Origin: an uncultured Bacteroidota bacterium | GTDB lineage: Bacteria; Bacteroidota; Bacteroidia; JABEUT01 | Length of the DNA: 64,000 nt | Direction of reading: 5' to 3' | NCBI GenBank assembly: GCA_903863935.1 | Contig: CAIPDV010000113.1 | Span: 43,333 to 107,332, forward strand | Shown here: in pieces, positions 10,252 through 20,849 of the stretch | Numbering within the stretch: position 1 is the first letter of the stretch | How the letters are laid out: each line of letters opens with the position of its first letter | Notes under the pieces: generated by a model | Told to the model about the DNA's origin: nothing | The model's database searches: none | What the model saw: the letters and a program-made list of their open reading frames with translations, nothing else | Position numbers and translations under genes: made by a program

Positions 10252-10404
10252 CTATACAAAGTAAAGCTAATCTACAATATAGAAATGAATATACTATGAA
10301 GTAGTTTTAAAGTAAGGCTGTTAATAAGCTTGGAAAAATCACCGAACTCCATTAAAAAGGCCGATAATTCTTCAATGCAGTTCCTGAAGAAAATAACGGA
10401 GGGC

Positions 10405-11457
<1,053 letters not shown>

Positions 11458-11461
11458 TTAA

Positions 11462-11501
11462 AATTGCCTGTATGCAAAAATATTCGGGCATACAGGCAAT
11501 T
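11462..11501 (-). terminator. Rho-independent terminator of long GAPDH gene
   Basis: A perfect 14-bp inverted repeat (arms 11462-11475 and 11488-11501, 12-base loop) lies 27 bases after the stop of the 492-residue GAPDH gene. On the minus strand it is followed by a T-rich tract (TTTTAATTTATTT). Confidence 0.75.
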
Positions 11502-11528
11502 GCTTTTCCAGAAACAATAAAGTTATTC

Positions 11529-13007
11529 TCAGTAATAAGTTAGCCTGATAACATCGGCAATATGTTTCGCAAAACGAAGAACCTGCCTGCAATAACCAAA
11601 TTCATTATCATACCAGGCATAAATTACAATGGAACGGTTATCGTTTGAAACAATTGTGGATGGGCTATCAACAATACAAGCACATGCATTTCCAATTAAA
11701 TCAGATGATACAAGTTCATTGAATTCTGAATATTGAATCTGTTCGATTAAGTTGCCAAACAATGCACCGTGACGGAGAATGTTATTTACCTCCTGTTTAG
11801 TAGTATCTTTTTTTACGCTTAAATGCAGTATGGCAAGTGAAACATCAGGTACCGGCACTCTTACTGCATTTCCAGTAATCTTGCCTTCCAGTTGAGGCAT
11901 TACTTTGGTAACTGCTTTACCTGCCCCTGTTTCAGTTATAACCATATTTACAACTGCAGACCGTCCTCTGCGGTATTTTTTATGGTAGTTGTCAAGCAGG
12001 TTTTGGTCATTGGTGTAGGCATGAATGGTTTCAATATGTCCTTTTTCAATTCCAAGCGAGTTTTCTATAACATGCAACACCGGGATAATAGCATTAGTGG
12101 TACAGGAAGCTGCTGAAAAAATCTGTTCTTCAGGTTTATAGTTTGTGTGGTTTACACCATGCACTATATTTGGAATATCTCCTTTGCCGGGTGCTGTAAG
12201 CAATACCTTTCCAATACCTTTTGATTTTAAATGTTGTTCTAAGCCGGCTCTGTCTCTCCAAACACCAGTATTATCAATAAGCAGAGCATCATTAATATCA
12301 TAAGCCGTATAGTCAACTTCACTTGGTTTTTCTGCGGAGATCATATGAATGATATGTCCATTCACAATAAGGGCTTTATTCTCAAAATCCTCAATTACGG
12401 TGCCGGGGAATGGGCCATGCACAGAATCTACTCTGAGAAGATCGGCTCTTTTTGAGATATCTTCATTGCTATTGCCTCTTGTTACTATTGCACGAAGTCG
12501 GAGTTGTTCACCTTTACCAGCCTGGGTTATGAGTTCACGGGCTATAATTCGGCCAATACGCCCAAATCCATACAAAACAACATCCTTAGGTATCATTCTT
12601 CGTTTATCCTTGCCAATAAAACTTGCAAGTTTATCTGCAACAAAATCTGCACTGCTTTTATAGTTTACTTTTTCTTTCAGCCATTCTGAGCTCAGCCGTC
12701 CAATATCAATCCGGGCAGGAGCCATATCCAGCTTTAAAATTTCATTAGCCAGTAATAAGGTATCGTGTATTGTGATTGGTTGCTTAATAATGTTTTGCGC
12801 ATAATGATGGTGATTCAATATTACACTTGAACTCCGGTCGACAAGTTGAAGACGGAATATTACAAGCTCAATTGATTTATCAAACCATAGCTTGCCTACC
12901 ACACTTATAAGTTCTATTGCTGCTTTTTCCTGTCCGTTCCAAATATTAAGACCTAATTCATACTTGTTTTGATGTGAATCTAAGGTTTTTTCATTACTGT
13001 TTGACAT
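11529..13007 (-). CDS. gap: Long GAPDH with N-terminal extension
   Basis: This is a 492-residue second GAPDH with an N-terminal extension of about 140 residues before the Rossmann motif (LYGFGRIGR), and the active site AASCTTNAI at about Cys302. It belongs to the long GAPDH group seen in Bacteroidota and some Pseudomonadota, whose direction (glycolytic or gluconeogenic) and coenzyme are not settled by sequence. After the first Rossmann strand it has IVTRGNSN in place of the usual Asp-containing turn, so NADP use is possible. The ATG at 13007 is preferred over a TTG at 13016. The extension (NIWNGQEKAAIELISVVGKL...) has no recognised domain. Confidence 0.93.
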   Translation of the reverse strand: MSNSNEKTLDSHQNKYELGLNIWNGQEKAAIELISVVGKLWFDKSIELVIFRLQLVDRSSSVILNHHHYAQNIIKQPITIHDTLLLANEILKLDMAPARIDIGRLSSEWLKEKVNYKSSADFVADKLASFIGKDKRRMIPKDVVLYGFGRIGRIIARELITQAGKGEQLRLRAIVTRGNSNEDISKRADLLRVDSVHGPFPGTVIEDFENKALIVNGHIIHMISAEKPSEVDYTAYDINDALLIDNTGVWRDRAGLEQHLKSKGIGKVLLTAPGKGDIPNIVHGVNHTNYKPEEQIFSAASCTTNAIIPVLHVIENSLGIEKGHIETIHAYTNDQNLLDNYHKKYRRGRSAVVNMVITETGAGKAVTKVMPQLEGKITGNAVRVPVPDVSLAILHLSVKKDTTKQEVNNILRHGALFGNLIEQIQYSEFNELVSSDLIGNACACIVDSPSTIVSNDNRSIVIYAWYDNEFGYCRQVLRFAKHIADVIRLTYY

Positions 13008-13082
13008 ATACTTCAATTTTTAATTATTCATAAATTATCGAGATAGTTACCCGAATAAAATTCCAGAGAAATTTTAAAGATG

Positions 13083-13090
13083 CAAAACTA
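13083..13090 (-). promoter_or_regulatory. -7 element upstream of long GAPDH gene
   Basis: The minus strand reads TAGTTTTG (TAnnTTTG), 75 bases upstream of the ATG. No clear -33 element is seen. Confidence 0.35.
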
Positions 13091-13253
13091 AAATATTCAA
13101 TTCAGGAATGATGTGATAAATGTATAATTTTTGTAAGTCCATTACAAAAATTAACTACTTAACAATTGGGGTGACTATTTTTATCCAGCCTTAGTAAGTT
13201 TTGAAGGATATTATACAAATAAAAACAGCATAAATGAGACTAGTATAAAAAGA

Positions 13254-13280
13254 AAACCCTGCCTTACTAAGGCAGGGTTT
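13254..13280 (-). terminator. Rho-independent terminator after first beta-propeller gene
   Basis: The arms AAACCCTGCC (13254-13263) and GGCAGGGTTT (13271-13280) form a perfect 10-bp stem with a 7-base loop, 21 bases after the stop. On the minus strand a TTCTTTTT tract follows. The other strand also ends in T-rich sequence, so it could act in both directions. Confidence 0.8.
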
Positions 13281-13301
13281 CTATTTTTTAAGAACGGTTT
13301 T

Positions 13302-16300
13302 TTATTTGACTACAACAAATTTGGCTACTTTTCTAAAGTTGCTTCCGGTTACAGCAGCAAAATAGGTTCCGGCTTGTAAATCTGTAACACTGAAAGGTAT
13401 TACATGGTTTCCAGGTGCTTGTTTGCCAAGTTCCATAGCTTTTACTTCCTTGCCTTGAATGTTATAAATACTGATGGTAATATTGTCAGCCGAAGAAAGG
13501 TCAAAGTTAATATTACCGGTACTGTTCATTGGGTTAGGATATATGGATAGTTTTTCCAATGAAGATGCTGATGTAATAGAAGGAACGGCAGTAGGTGCCT
13601 GATACATATCACTTGAAATCCAAAGGCCTCTTCCATGTGTTCCTACATAAATATCACCGGCATTATTACACATCCAGTTTGGCATGGTTTGTTGCTTGAT
13701 AGCTTGGGTAAGAACATTTGCAGGGAAGCCATTACTTGCTTTTGTCCAAACTGTAGAGCCACCATTCAATTTATCGGTATAATATATACCATGTTCAGTA
13801 GCAACCATTGCAGAACCCGGTAAGTAAGTGCCGTCTGAGTTTCTGATATCCAGAATTGCTCCATACACTGGCATTGGTGGCAGGTTACCTTGTTCATCTG
13901 TAAAGGTAGGGGTGCCAGCTGTAATTGCATTAGTTGATAAATAAACATAGTGAGTTGAAGAACCACCATAGTTGCCTAATGTAATCAATAAATTGTCGTG
14001 GTTTTTCGGATCAAAGTTAATCGAGAGAACATCCCTTCCGCTGGCAGAACTTAATGTAATCTTGGTTGAAACAACAGTAGTAAGTCCGGTAGGATGTGAG
14101 CCGCCTTCTGAATACCAAAGAGCACCAGAAGCGTAGTCGTTTGCTATAACAGCATTCAAGTTTGTAAACCTGAAAATATTTCCAGATTCATCTCCTGAGA
14201 AAATTGCATCTCCGTCAGGGCTCCATGCCAAGGCATGAATTGAACCACCGGTGAGAGCTGTTGGTTTGGAAAGCGGACCTGCAACTGGAATCCAAACCAC
14301 AGTAGAATTGCTTGCTCCCTGACCGTTAATCCAAATACCGTGTGCGGCATCAAAGCCTACCGCAAGTTTCGAAACCACTCTGTCAGGAACATTAAATGTA
14401 TCACCAGCATTATGTGCAGATGTGAGAACATAAGGGAAATTTCCATTTGCGCCAATCACCCAAATTAAACTATCCTTACCATAATTTTTCTGAGCAATGA
14501 ATAGAACAGAGTCATGGTTCAACGTATCATAATAATTTTCATATAATGCAACAGGGAATACGAAACAAGATAAATATTGTTGGTTACACACAGTAGCAAT
14601 AGAGTCAATATTAGCACCTCGGTTTACTCCGACGGTCTTTGTATAGGCGGTAGTAGGTTGTGAAAAACTGATTAGGTTACCTTCTTTGAGCAAAGAACCA
14701 TAATCACTACAGAAGTAAGCAATATATGGGTTAAGTTGAGAAACAGCAGCTCCTGCACCATCTCCGCCTGATAAATCAGTAGCATCATTCTTATAGTATC
14801 CATTACCATTAACGTAAGGTGAACCATTGTCTTGTGTTCCTCCGCCAATACCTAGGCCTTCTACCAGGGTACCGTTTCCATAATTAACAGTATCATAATT
14901 TACCATTGGTGAATAGCAAACGGTGTAATATTGAGTAACGTTATAATTTCTATTATAAGCTAACCAGTTTACACCTGCATTGACACTTTTGTAAATACCA
15001 CCATCGCAACCAAGGAAAATGATATTTGGGTTATTATTGTCGAATACGATTGTATGTTCATCCGGGTGGATTGGCCTGAAATATCCGCTTAATTCTGTCC
15101 AAGTGCCAACTGTATCTCCATTATATAATGAGCTCCATTGATAAAGAACGGTTCCCCCAGCCAACACCTTACCTGCATTTCCTGATGAAACAGCAAGAGC
15201 GTTATCATAGGTAGCCTGATCTTGAACGGTTGCTGGTTCAGCGTAAGGATCGAAAGCCATACTTCCGCCTGGGCCGATTTCATACCAATAACCTTGGTTT
15301 GTTAAAGCTGTTTTGGTCATAAAAATACCTGATTTTGAACCTGCTCCACCAAAACTTCCATTGCTTTGAATATAAGAAGCATAAATACGGTTAGGGTCAG
15401 TAGGAGCAACCGCAAACTCAATACGTGAGCCGCCATTTGGTAATTTACCCGCTCCGGTGGTATGTATTGGTGTGAATGAATTATCGGGTCCGCTTTGTGG
15501 GTAACAAATAAAACCAGCTCCTCCGTCTTCCGCAACAACTACACTTCCATCTGAAGAGATCTTGACGTCAAGACTACGTTGACTTAAAGTTTTACTATTA
15601 GTAGAGTTGATACATAATGCCCAAGTGGCACCACTATCATGAGAAATATATAAACCACCACCATTAGCACCAACATTACCTGTTGCTGCATAAATTACCA
15701 TTGGGTTAGTCGGGTTAATAGCAATACGATTTGTATAAGCCCAGGTAACATTATTCAAATTAGCTGTTGGTTTTGTACTAGGAAGCAAACGCCAGGTATT
15801 TCCATCATCTGTGGATTTAAAAATACCTCCGCCAAGTTCCCCTGAACTGAATTCCGGTAATGAAGCTGTAAAGCCTTCACCTGTACCTACATATATAGCT
15901 CCATTCGCATCTTGTGCTATGCAGCAAATATTCATATTCAACATGTTTTCATCTTGGCTGAACGATACGGTTGAAAAGGTATTACCCCAATGTGAACCAC
16001 CATCTGTCGATTTCCAAACACCACCTGTCATTCCACCTGCAAAAATTGTTTGGTGTGAAGGATCATTCTTATCAATTAAAATAGCCCTGGTACGGCCACC
16101 AATATTGGTTGGCCCTGCACTTACCCAACTAAAATTAGGTAGTGCTGATGTATTGTGTGTATTACGTGCGTTTAAAGCGGCTCTGTCAGCTTCCGCTGCA
16201 GCAAGCATGCTTGGGTAATCTAACGCATTGGTAGTGATGTTCTTTCTTGCATTGAAGAAATAGGACATCATACCTTGAGCACCTGCATCATGTTCTGCTT

Positions 16301-16457
16301 CTGATTCTTTCACTCCAAGGTCACCGGCACTGTATTGCCTGTGATGATTGGAAAACACAGTAAATAATAACCCGGCAGCAACAGCCACCGTTCCAAGCCT
16401 TAAGCTAATGAATGATAGTGAGTTTTTTGTGGTTTTGGTAGAATCTTTAAGGTTCAT
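13302..16457 (-). CDS. T9SS type A cargo with BNR/Asp-box beta-propeller
   Basis: This is a 1051-residue secreted protein. A hydrophobic N-terminal export segment (about residues 18-38) is followed by a large region with repeated Asp-box turns (S-x-D-x-G-x-x-W): STDGGSHWG, STDDGNTWR, SHDSGATWA and SVNAGVNWL. These turns are typical of sialidase/sortilin-type propellers. The last 80 residues form a T9SS type A sorting domain (LSIYPNPMNS... ending AKFVVVK), which sends the protein across the outer membrane for attachment or release. No sialidase catalytic arginine motif is evident, so an enzymatic role is not claimed. The adjacent upstream gene encodes a collinear paralogue of identical length. 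Confidence 0.88.
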   Translation of the reverse strand: MNLKDSTKTTKNSLSFISLRLGTVAVAAGLLFTVFSNHHRQYSAGDLGVKESEAEHDAGAQGMMSYFFNARKNITTNALDYPSMLAAAEADRAALNARNTHNTSALPNFSWVSAGPTNIGGRTRAILIDKNDPSHQTIFAGGMTGGVWKSTDGGSHWGNTFSTVSFSQDENMLNMNICCIAQDANGAIYVGTGEGFTASLPEFSSGELGGGIFKSTDDGNTWRLLPSTKPTANLNNVTWAYTNRIAINPTNPMVIYAATGNVGANGGGLYISHDSGATWALCINSTNSKTLSQRSLDVKISSDGSVVVAEDGGAGFICYPQSGPDNSFTPIHTTGAGKLPNGGSRIEFAVAPTDPNRIYASYIQSNGSFGGAGSKSGIFMTKTALTNQGYWYEIGPGGSMAFDPYAEPATVQDQATYDNALAVSSGNAGKVLAGGTVLYQWSSLYNGDTVGTWTELSGYFRPIHPDEHTIVFDNNNPNIIFLGCDGGIYKSVNAGVNWLAYNRNYNVTQYYTVCYSPMVNYDTVNYGNGTLVEGLGIGGGTQDNGSPYVNGNGYYKNDATDLSGGDGAGAAVSQLNPYIAYFCSDYGSLLKEGNLISFSQPTTAYTKTVGVNRGANIDSIATVCNQQYLSCFVFPVALYENYYDTLNHDSVLFIAQKNYGKDSLIWVIGANGNFPYVLTSAHNAGDTFNVPDRVVSKLAVGFDAAHGIWINGQGASNSTVVWIPVAGPLSKPTALTGGSIHALAWSPDGDAIFSGDESGNIFRFTNLNAVIANDYASGALWYSEGGSHPTGLTTVVSTKITLSSASGRDVLSINFDPKNHDNLLITLGNYGGSSTHYVYLSTNAITAGTPTFTDEQGNLPPMPVYGAILDIRNSDGTYLPGSAMVATEHGIYYTDKLNGGSTVWTKASNGFPANVLTQAIKQQTMPNWMCNNAGDIYVGTHGRGLWISSDMYQAPTAVPSITSASSLEKLSIYPNPMNSTGNINFDLSSADNITISIYNIQGKEVKAMELGKQAPGNHVIPFSVTDLQAGTYFAAVTGSNFRKVAKFVVVK

Positions 16458-16483
16458 AACAGGTAATTTGGTGAGTTAGATGA

Positions 16484-16491
16484 CAAATGTA
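16484..16491 (-). promoter_or_regulatory. -7 element of first beta-propeller gene
   Basis: The minus strand reads TACATTTG, an exact TAnnTTTG match 26 bases upstream of the ATG at 16457. Confidence 0.45.
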
Positions 16492-16611
16492 TTAATTATT
16501 CAGACGTATGAATGCTACTTTTTACTCTTAGCAATAAAAATATTCAATAACATCATGAATTGGTTTTTAAAACGATGTAAAGGTATATCCTAAATCATGT
16601 TTTTGAAGTCA

Positions 16612-16670
16612 CAATTATTAAATGGTGGGTTTGACTTATTAAACGGCGGGTTTCACTTATTGAATGGTTA
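16612..16670. repeat. Direct repeat upstream of first beta-propeller gene
   Basis: Two units of roughly TTATTAAAYGGYGGGTTTSACTTATT lie head to tail here, the second running into the stop codon of the upstream paralogue. A third copy is at 19884-19920, upstream of that paralogue. The element thus precedes both beta-propeller genes and probably travelled with the duplication. Confidence 0.6.
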
Positions 16671-19600
16671 CCTTATAATAATGATTTTTTTTGTCATGTT
16701 TAAATCCTTACCGCTTAATGTTATAAAATATGAACCAGGGGGTAAATCGGTCGTATTAAATTGAAATGAATGGCGTCCAATTGATACGTTTTCTCGAAAT
16801 AATGATAGTACTTCCTTACCTTCCAAATTAGACAGCCTAATTGTTACAAGAGCTTCTCGATTTAGAGAAAATTCAACATTCCCCTGATTTTTAATCGGGT
16901 TAGGGTAAACGGATAATGTGTTTTTATAATCAGAACCAACAATTTGGGCCAGCGAAGTTGGGGCTTGAAAGTTGGTATTTGACACCCATAAACCTCGACC
17001 AACAGTTGCCGCATAAATGTCTCCGGCGTTATTGCACCACCAGTTATCCATTGTTTGTTTTTTTATTGACCTGACCAAGCAATTAGCCATACCGTTATTG
17101 TTTTTAACCCATATTGTTGAACTTCCATTTATTTTGTCGGTAGTATATATCCCATGTTCAGTTCCGATCATTGCTGTATTGCCACTCCAGCTACCATCCT
17201 GATTTCGGATGTTCATGATTGAACTGTACACCGGCATTTGAGGTAGATTTCCTGTTACATCTTTAAATGTTGGAACACCATTCAAGGCATTGGATGAGTA
17301 AAATACATAGCCGGCGCCACCATATCCACCAACTGTAACAAGTATATTATTCCCATTTTTAGGATCTACTGCTATTGAAAGAATATATCTGTTTGCTGCC
17401 TGTGCGAGCGTTAATTTTGTTGAAACTATATTCGTGTTTCCAGTTGGGTGCGCACCTCCCTGGCTATACCAAAGAGCACCACTGCAAAAATCATTCGCAA
17501 TAATTGAGTTAATATTTGTAAATCTGAAAATGTTACCAGCCACATCACCTGAAAAAATTGCGTCTCCATCTCCAGTCCAGCTAATTACACTAATTGAACC
17601 ACCTATGAGTGGAGTAGGGGAAGAGAGTGCTCCTGCAATTGGCATCCAAATTACTGAGTTATTACTCGCGCCTTGTCCATTTATCCAAATACCATGGGCA
17701 GCATCAAACCCAACTGCTACCCTTGAAACCACCCTGTCGGGAATACTAATTGTATCGTTGGAAGAAATTGACTTCGTAAATACATAAGGATAGGAACCAT
17801 TAGCACCATTAGCCCATATAGTGTCACCTTTGGCGTAGTTTTTAAGGGTTATGAATTGAATAGAGTCATGATTCAATGTATCATAATTATTTTCATACAT
17901 TGAAACAGGGAAAATAAAATTAGAAAGATAAGTATACGCGCATAACCTTCCTACAGAATCGATATTTGCTCCCTGACAATTGCCTATGGTTTTAGTGTAG
18001 GCATCTATCGGAGTAGTAAAACTAGAAAAGTTGTTTGTTCTTTGGAACGATTGCCCATTTTGTGTAGCATAATAAGCAATATTTGGATTTATTGAGGAAA
18101 TGTTGAGGGATGAAGCATCTCCACTTTCAAGTTCATATCCATCATTAGAATATGGTCCATTTCCTTTTATGTAAAGTAATCCATTATCCTGGGTTCCTCC
18201 ACCAATTCCTAATCCAACAGTATTTAAAGTAGAGTTATATATATAATTGACCTGTGGGGCAAATGCAACGTTAAAGAATTCTGTTACGTCATAGTTCCGA
18301 TTGTACGGTAGCCAGGAGTTTCCATCAGTGTAGCTTTTAAAAACACCTCCGTCGCAACCAACAAAAACTATATCAGGGTTTTTAGAATCAAAAACTATCG
18401 TTTGATCATTTGTGTGAATCCAATTTGAATCTGGGTTAGATAATGGAGTAGTATGGGTTAAATTTACCCATGCCCCAATTGTATCTCCTAAAAATAGTGA
18501 GTTCCATTTCCATAAAGCTGTTCCCCCAACTAATAAATACCCTTCATTGGCTGGTGAAACTGCCAAGGTATTATCATAAACTGCCTGGTCAAGATTATAT
18601 AGATCTTTATATGGGTCAAATGAAAAACTTCCACCAGGGCCAATCATGTACCAATAACCTCCATTTGTTTTAGCTGTTTGAGTCATAAATATACCTGAAA
18701 CCGGATTAGCACCAAAACTGCCATTAGAAGCTATATCTGATGCATAAATTCTATTTGGGTCAGTAGGTGAAATGGCAAATTCTATTCGTGAAGAATTGCC
18801 AGGTAAACTTCCGGCACCCGTGTATGGGATTTGTGCAAAAAGGCTATCCGGTCCGCTTAGCGGATAGCAAATATATCCATACCCGCCAACCTCAGCAACA
18901 ACAACACTTCCATCGTTCGAGATTTTTACATCCTGAGAAGTTGCAGTCAAGTTTTTACTATTAGCAGAGTTAATACATAAAGACCACGAATTTCCACCAT
19001 TATTGGTTACATATAATCCACCCCCATTTGCTCCAACATTCCCAGTTGCAGCATAAATTACCAATGGGTTTATTGGGTTTACTGCAATTCGGTTTGTATA
19101 TGCCCATTTTACGTTATCAAAATTCGCTATTGGTATTGTAGCAGGAAGCAAATGCCATGTAGCTCCATCATCCATAGATTTAAAAATCCCTCCACCAAGT
19201 AAACCGGAACAATATTCAGGAATTGCACTTGTAAATCCATCCCCGGTACCAATGTAAATTACACCATTCACATCTTGTGCAATGCAACTAACATTCATGT
19301 TTGACATACTATCATCCAGGCTGAAAGAAATGGAAGGCATGGTATTTCCCCAAGTTGCGCCTCCGTTTGTAGATTTCCAAATTCCTCCTGCAATACCTCC
19401 TGCAAATATTGTTTGATGGGAAGGATCATTATTATCTATTAAAATTGCCTTTGTCTCTCCACCAGTATTGGTTGGTCCAACACTGTTCCATGTGAAAATA
19501 GGGAGTGAACTTGTAGCGTGAGATTTCTGATGGTTAACCATTGCTTTGTCTGCTAAATCCGCAGCCAACATGCTTTTGTAATCCATTTTATTAGTATACG

Positions 19601-19823
19601 GATTTTTGCGTGCATTGAAGAAAAACTGTTCTCTTCCTTTTAATGATGAAAAGCCACCATTAATATTGTTCTTTATATTTTGAACATTATTTGATGTGTA
19701 TTGCTTGTGTCTTGTGGTAAACAAGGTTATAAGCAAACTAAATAAAAGAGTCAGCAGTGCCGGTTTTAAAGCTAGTAGCGAGAAGGAGTTCTTGCTCACC
19801 CTTAAAAAATCTTTCCTGCTCAT
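16668..19823 (-). CDS. T9SS type A cargo, paralogue of the downstream beta-propeller protein
   Basis: The 1051-residue product matches the preceding protein along its whole length: same export segment, Asp-box repeats (STNGGATWG, SMDDGATWH, TNNGGNSWS, YTDGNSWLP), the shared block IYAATGNVGANGGGLY, and a C-terminal T9SS type A domain (LSVYPNPIKN... ending MTKKIIIIR). It is a tandem duplicate that has diverged at many positions, with slightly shifted Cys and Asn content. Its own promoter and repeat lie upstream. The role is unknown; a surface adhesin or binding propeller is an inference from domain type only. Confidence 0.87.
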   Translation of the reverse strand: MSRKDFLRVSKNSFSLLALKPALLTLLFSLLITLFTTRHKQYTSNNVQNIKNNINGGFSSLKGREQFFFNARKNPYTNKMDYKSMLAADLADKAMVNHQKSHATSSLPIFTWNSVGPTNTGGETKAILIDNNDPSHQTIFAGGIAGGIWKSTNGGATWGNTMPSISFSLDDSMSNMNVSCIAQDVNGVIYIGTGDGFTSAIPEYCSGLLGGGIFKSMDDGATWHLLPATIPIANFDNVKWAYTNRIAVNPINPLVIYAATGNVGANGGGLYVTNNGGNSWSLCINSANSKNLTATSQDVKISNDGSVVVAEVGGYGYICYPLSGPDSLFAQIPYTGAGSLPGNSSRIEFAISPTDPNRIYASDIASNGSFGANPVSGIFMTQTAKTNGGYWYMIGPGGSFSFDPYKDLYNLDQAVYDNTLAVSPANEGYLLVGGTALWKWNSLFLGDTIGAWVNLTHTTPLSNPDSNWIHTNDQTIVFDSKNPDIVFVGCDGGVFKSYTDGNSWLPYNRNYDVTEFFNVAFAPQVNYIYNSTLNTVGLGIGGGTQDNGLLYIKGNGPYSNDGYELESGDASSLNISSINPNIAYYATQNGQSFQRTNNFSSFTTPIDAYTKTIGNCQGANIDSVGRLCAYTYLSNFIFPVSMYENNYDTLNHDSIQFITLKNYAKGDTIWANGANGSYPYVFTKSISSNDTISIPDRVVSRVAVGFDAAHGIWINGQGASNNSVIWMPIAGALSSPTPLIGGSISVISWTGDGDAIFSGDVAGNIFRFTNINSIIANDFCSGALWYSQGGAHPTGNTNIVSTKLTLAQAANRYILSIAVDPKNGNNILVTVGGYGGAGYVFYSSNALNGVPTFKDVTGNLPQMPVYSSIMNIRNQDGSWSGNTAMIGTEHGIYTTDKINGSSTIWVKNNNGMANCLVRSIKKQTMDNWWCNNAGDIYAATVGRGLWVSNTNFQAPTSLAQIVGSDYKNTLSVYPNPIKNQGNVEFSLNREALVTIRLSNLEGKEVLSLFRENVSIGRHSFQFNTTDLPPGSYFITLSGKDLNMTKKIIIIR

Positions 19824-19849
19824 AATTTGAATGAAAATAAATTATAAAA

Positions 19850-19857
19850 CAAAAGTA
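19850..19857 (-). promoter_or_regulatory. -7 element of second beta-propeller gene
   Basis: The minus strand reads TACTTTTG, an exact TAnnTTTG match 26 bases upstream of the ATG at 19823. This is the same distance as in the downstream paralogue, so the promoter was probably duplicated with the gene. Confidence 0.45.
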
Positions 19858-19883
19858 TGTAATAATAACTGGTCGTCAGGCTA

Positions 19884-19920
19884 CAATTATTAAACGGCGG
19901 GTTTCGCTTATTGTATGGTA
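19884..19920. repeat. Single copy of the beta-propeller upstream repeat
   Basis: It begins CAATTATTAAACGGCGGG and continues as TTTCGCTTATTGTATGG. It matches both units at 16612-16670 with a few substitutions. Confidence 0.55.
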
Positions 19921-19962
19921 GAAAAACTACCCGAAAGTTGAAAAAGTGAAACTAATTTAAAC

Positions 19963-20838
19963 TTAAAAAAGATGCTTTTCAGCATGATAAGAAGACCGAA
20001 CTAACGGTCCACTTTCAACATACCTGAATCCTTTTGCAAGACCAATTTGTTTTAACTCGGCAAATATGTCCGGATGAATAAATTCCTTTACAGGAAGATG
20101 TTCGGGGGTGGGCTGAAGGTATTGGCCTAATGTGAGTATACTAACTCCTGAGTTTCTCAGATCGTCCATTGATTCCAGTATCTCGTCAAATGTTTCGCCA
20201 AGTCCAAGCATTATGCCTGATTTTGTTCGCATACCTGCATCTGTCAGCATTTTTAAAACTGCCAGACTACGGTCGTATTTGGCTTGCACCCGAACCTGTT
20301 TGGTTAACCTACGTATAGTTTCCAAATTATGCGAAACTATTTCAGGGTGGGCTTCTGCAATTTTAGCAACCAGTTCTGGGTCGCCCTGAAAATCACCAAT
20401 CAGGGTTTCTAAAGTAACACCCGGGCATTTTTCACGAATTGTATTAATGGTTTCAACCCAAATGGCCGCACCGCCATCCTTTAAATCATCTCGATCAACG
20501 GATGTGATAACACAGTGTTTCACTTTCATTAATGAAACAGCTTCCGCAACACGCTGAGGTTCCTGAAGGTCCACAGGTTTGGGACGTCCGGTTGCAACTG
20601 CACAAAATCCGCATGAACGGGTACAAATATTACCAAGTATCATAAAAGTGGCAGTGCCGGCACCCCAGCACTCGCCCATATTCGGGCAATTGCCACTACG
20701 GCAAATAGTGTGCAATCGGTTATGTTCAACAGTATCCCTCACGGAACGATAATTCTCGCCAGTTGGTAGTTTTACTTTAAGCCAGGAGGGTTTGCCAGTT
20801 GGCTGCTTTGTTAATTCAGTAGTATTAGTTTCGGTCAC
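19963..20838 (-). CDS. lipA: Lipoyl synthase
   Basis: This 291-residue radical SAM enzyme inserts two sulfurs into octanoyl groups on lipoyl domains (pyruvate and 2-oxoglutarate dehydrogenases, glycine cleavage H protein). The auxiliary cluster motif C-x4-C-x5-C is at Cys46, Cys51 and Cys57. The radical SAM motif C-x3-C-x2-C is at Cys72, Cys76 and Cys79. The C-terminal VRSSYHAE contains the conserved Ser that ligates the auxiliary cluster. The start is GTG. It follows a secreted-protein gene by 11 bases on the same strand. No lipB is seen in the window. Confidence 0.97.
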   Translation of the reverse strand: MTETNTTELTKQPTGKPSWLKVKLPTGENYRSVRDTVEHNRLHTICRSGNCPNMGECWGAGTATFMILGNICTRSCGFCAVATGRPKPVDLQEPQRVAEAVSLMKVKHCVITSVDRDDLKDGGAAIWVETINTIREKCPGVTLETLIGDFQGDPELVAKIAEAHPEIVSHNLETIRRLTKQVRVQAKYDRSLAVLKMLTDAGMRTKSGIMLGLGETFDEILESMDDLRNSGVSILTLGQYLQPTPEHLPVKEFIHPDIFAELKQIGLAKGFRYVESGPLVRSSYHAEKHLF

Positions 20839-20849
20839 AATTTAGGAAG

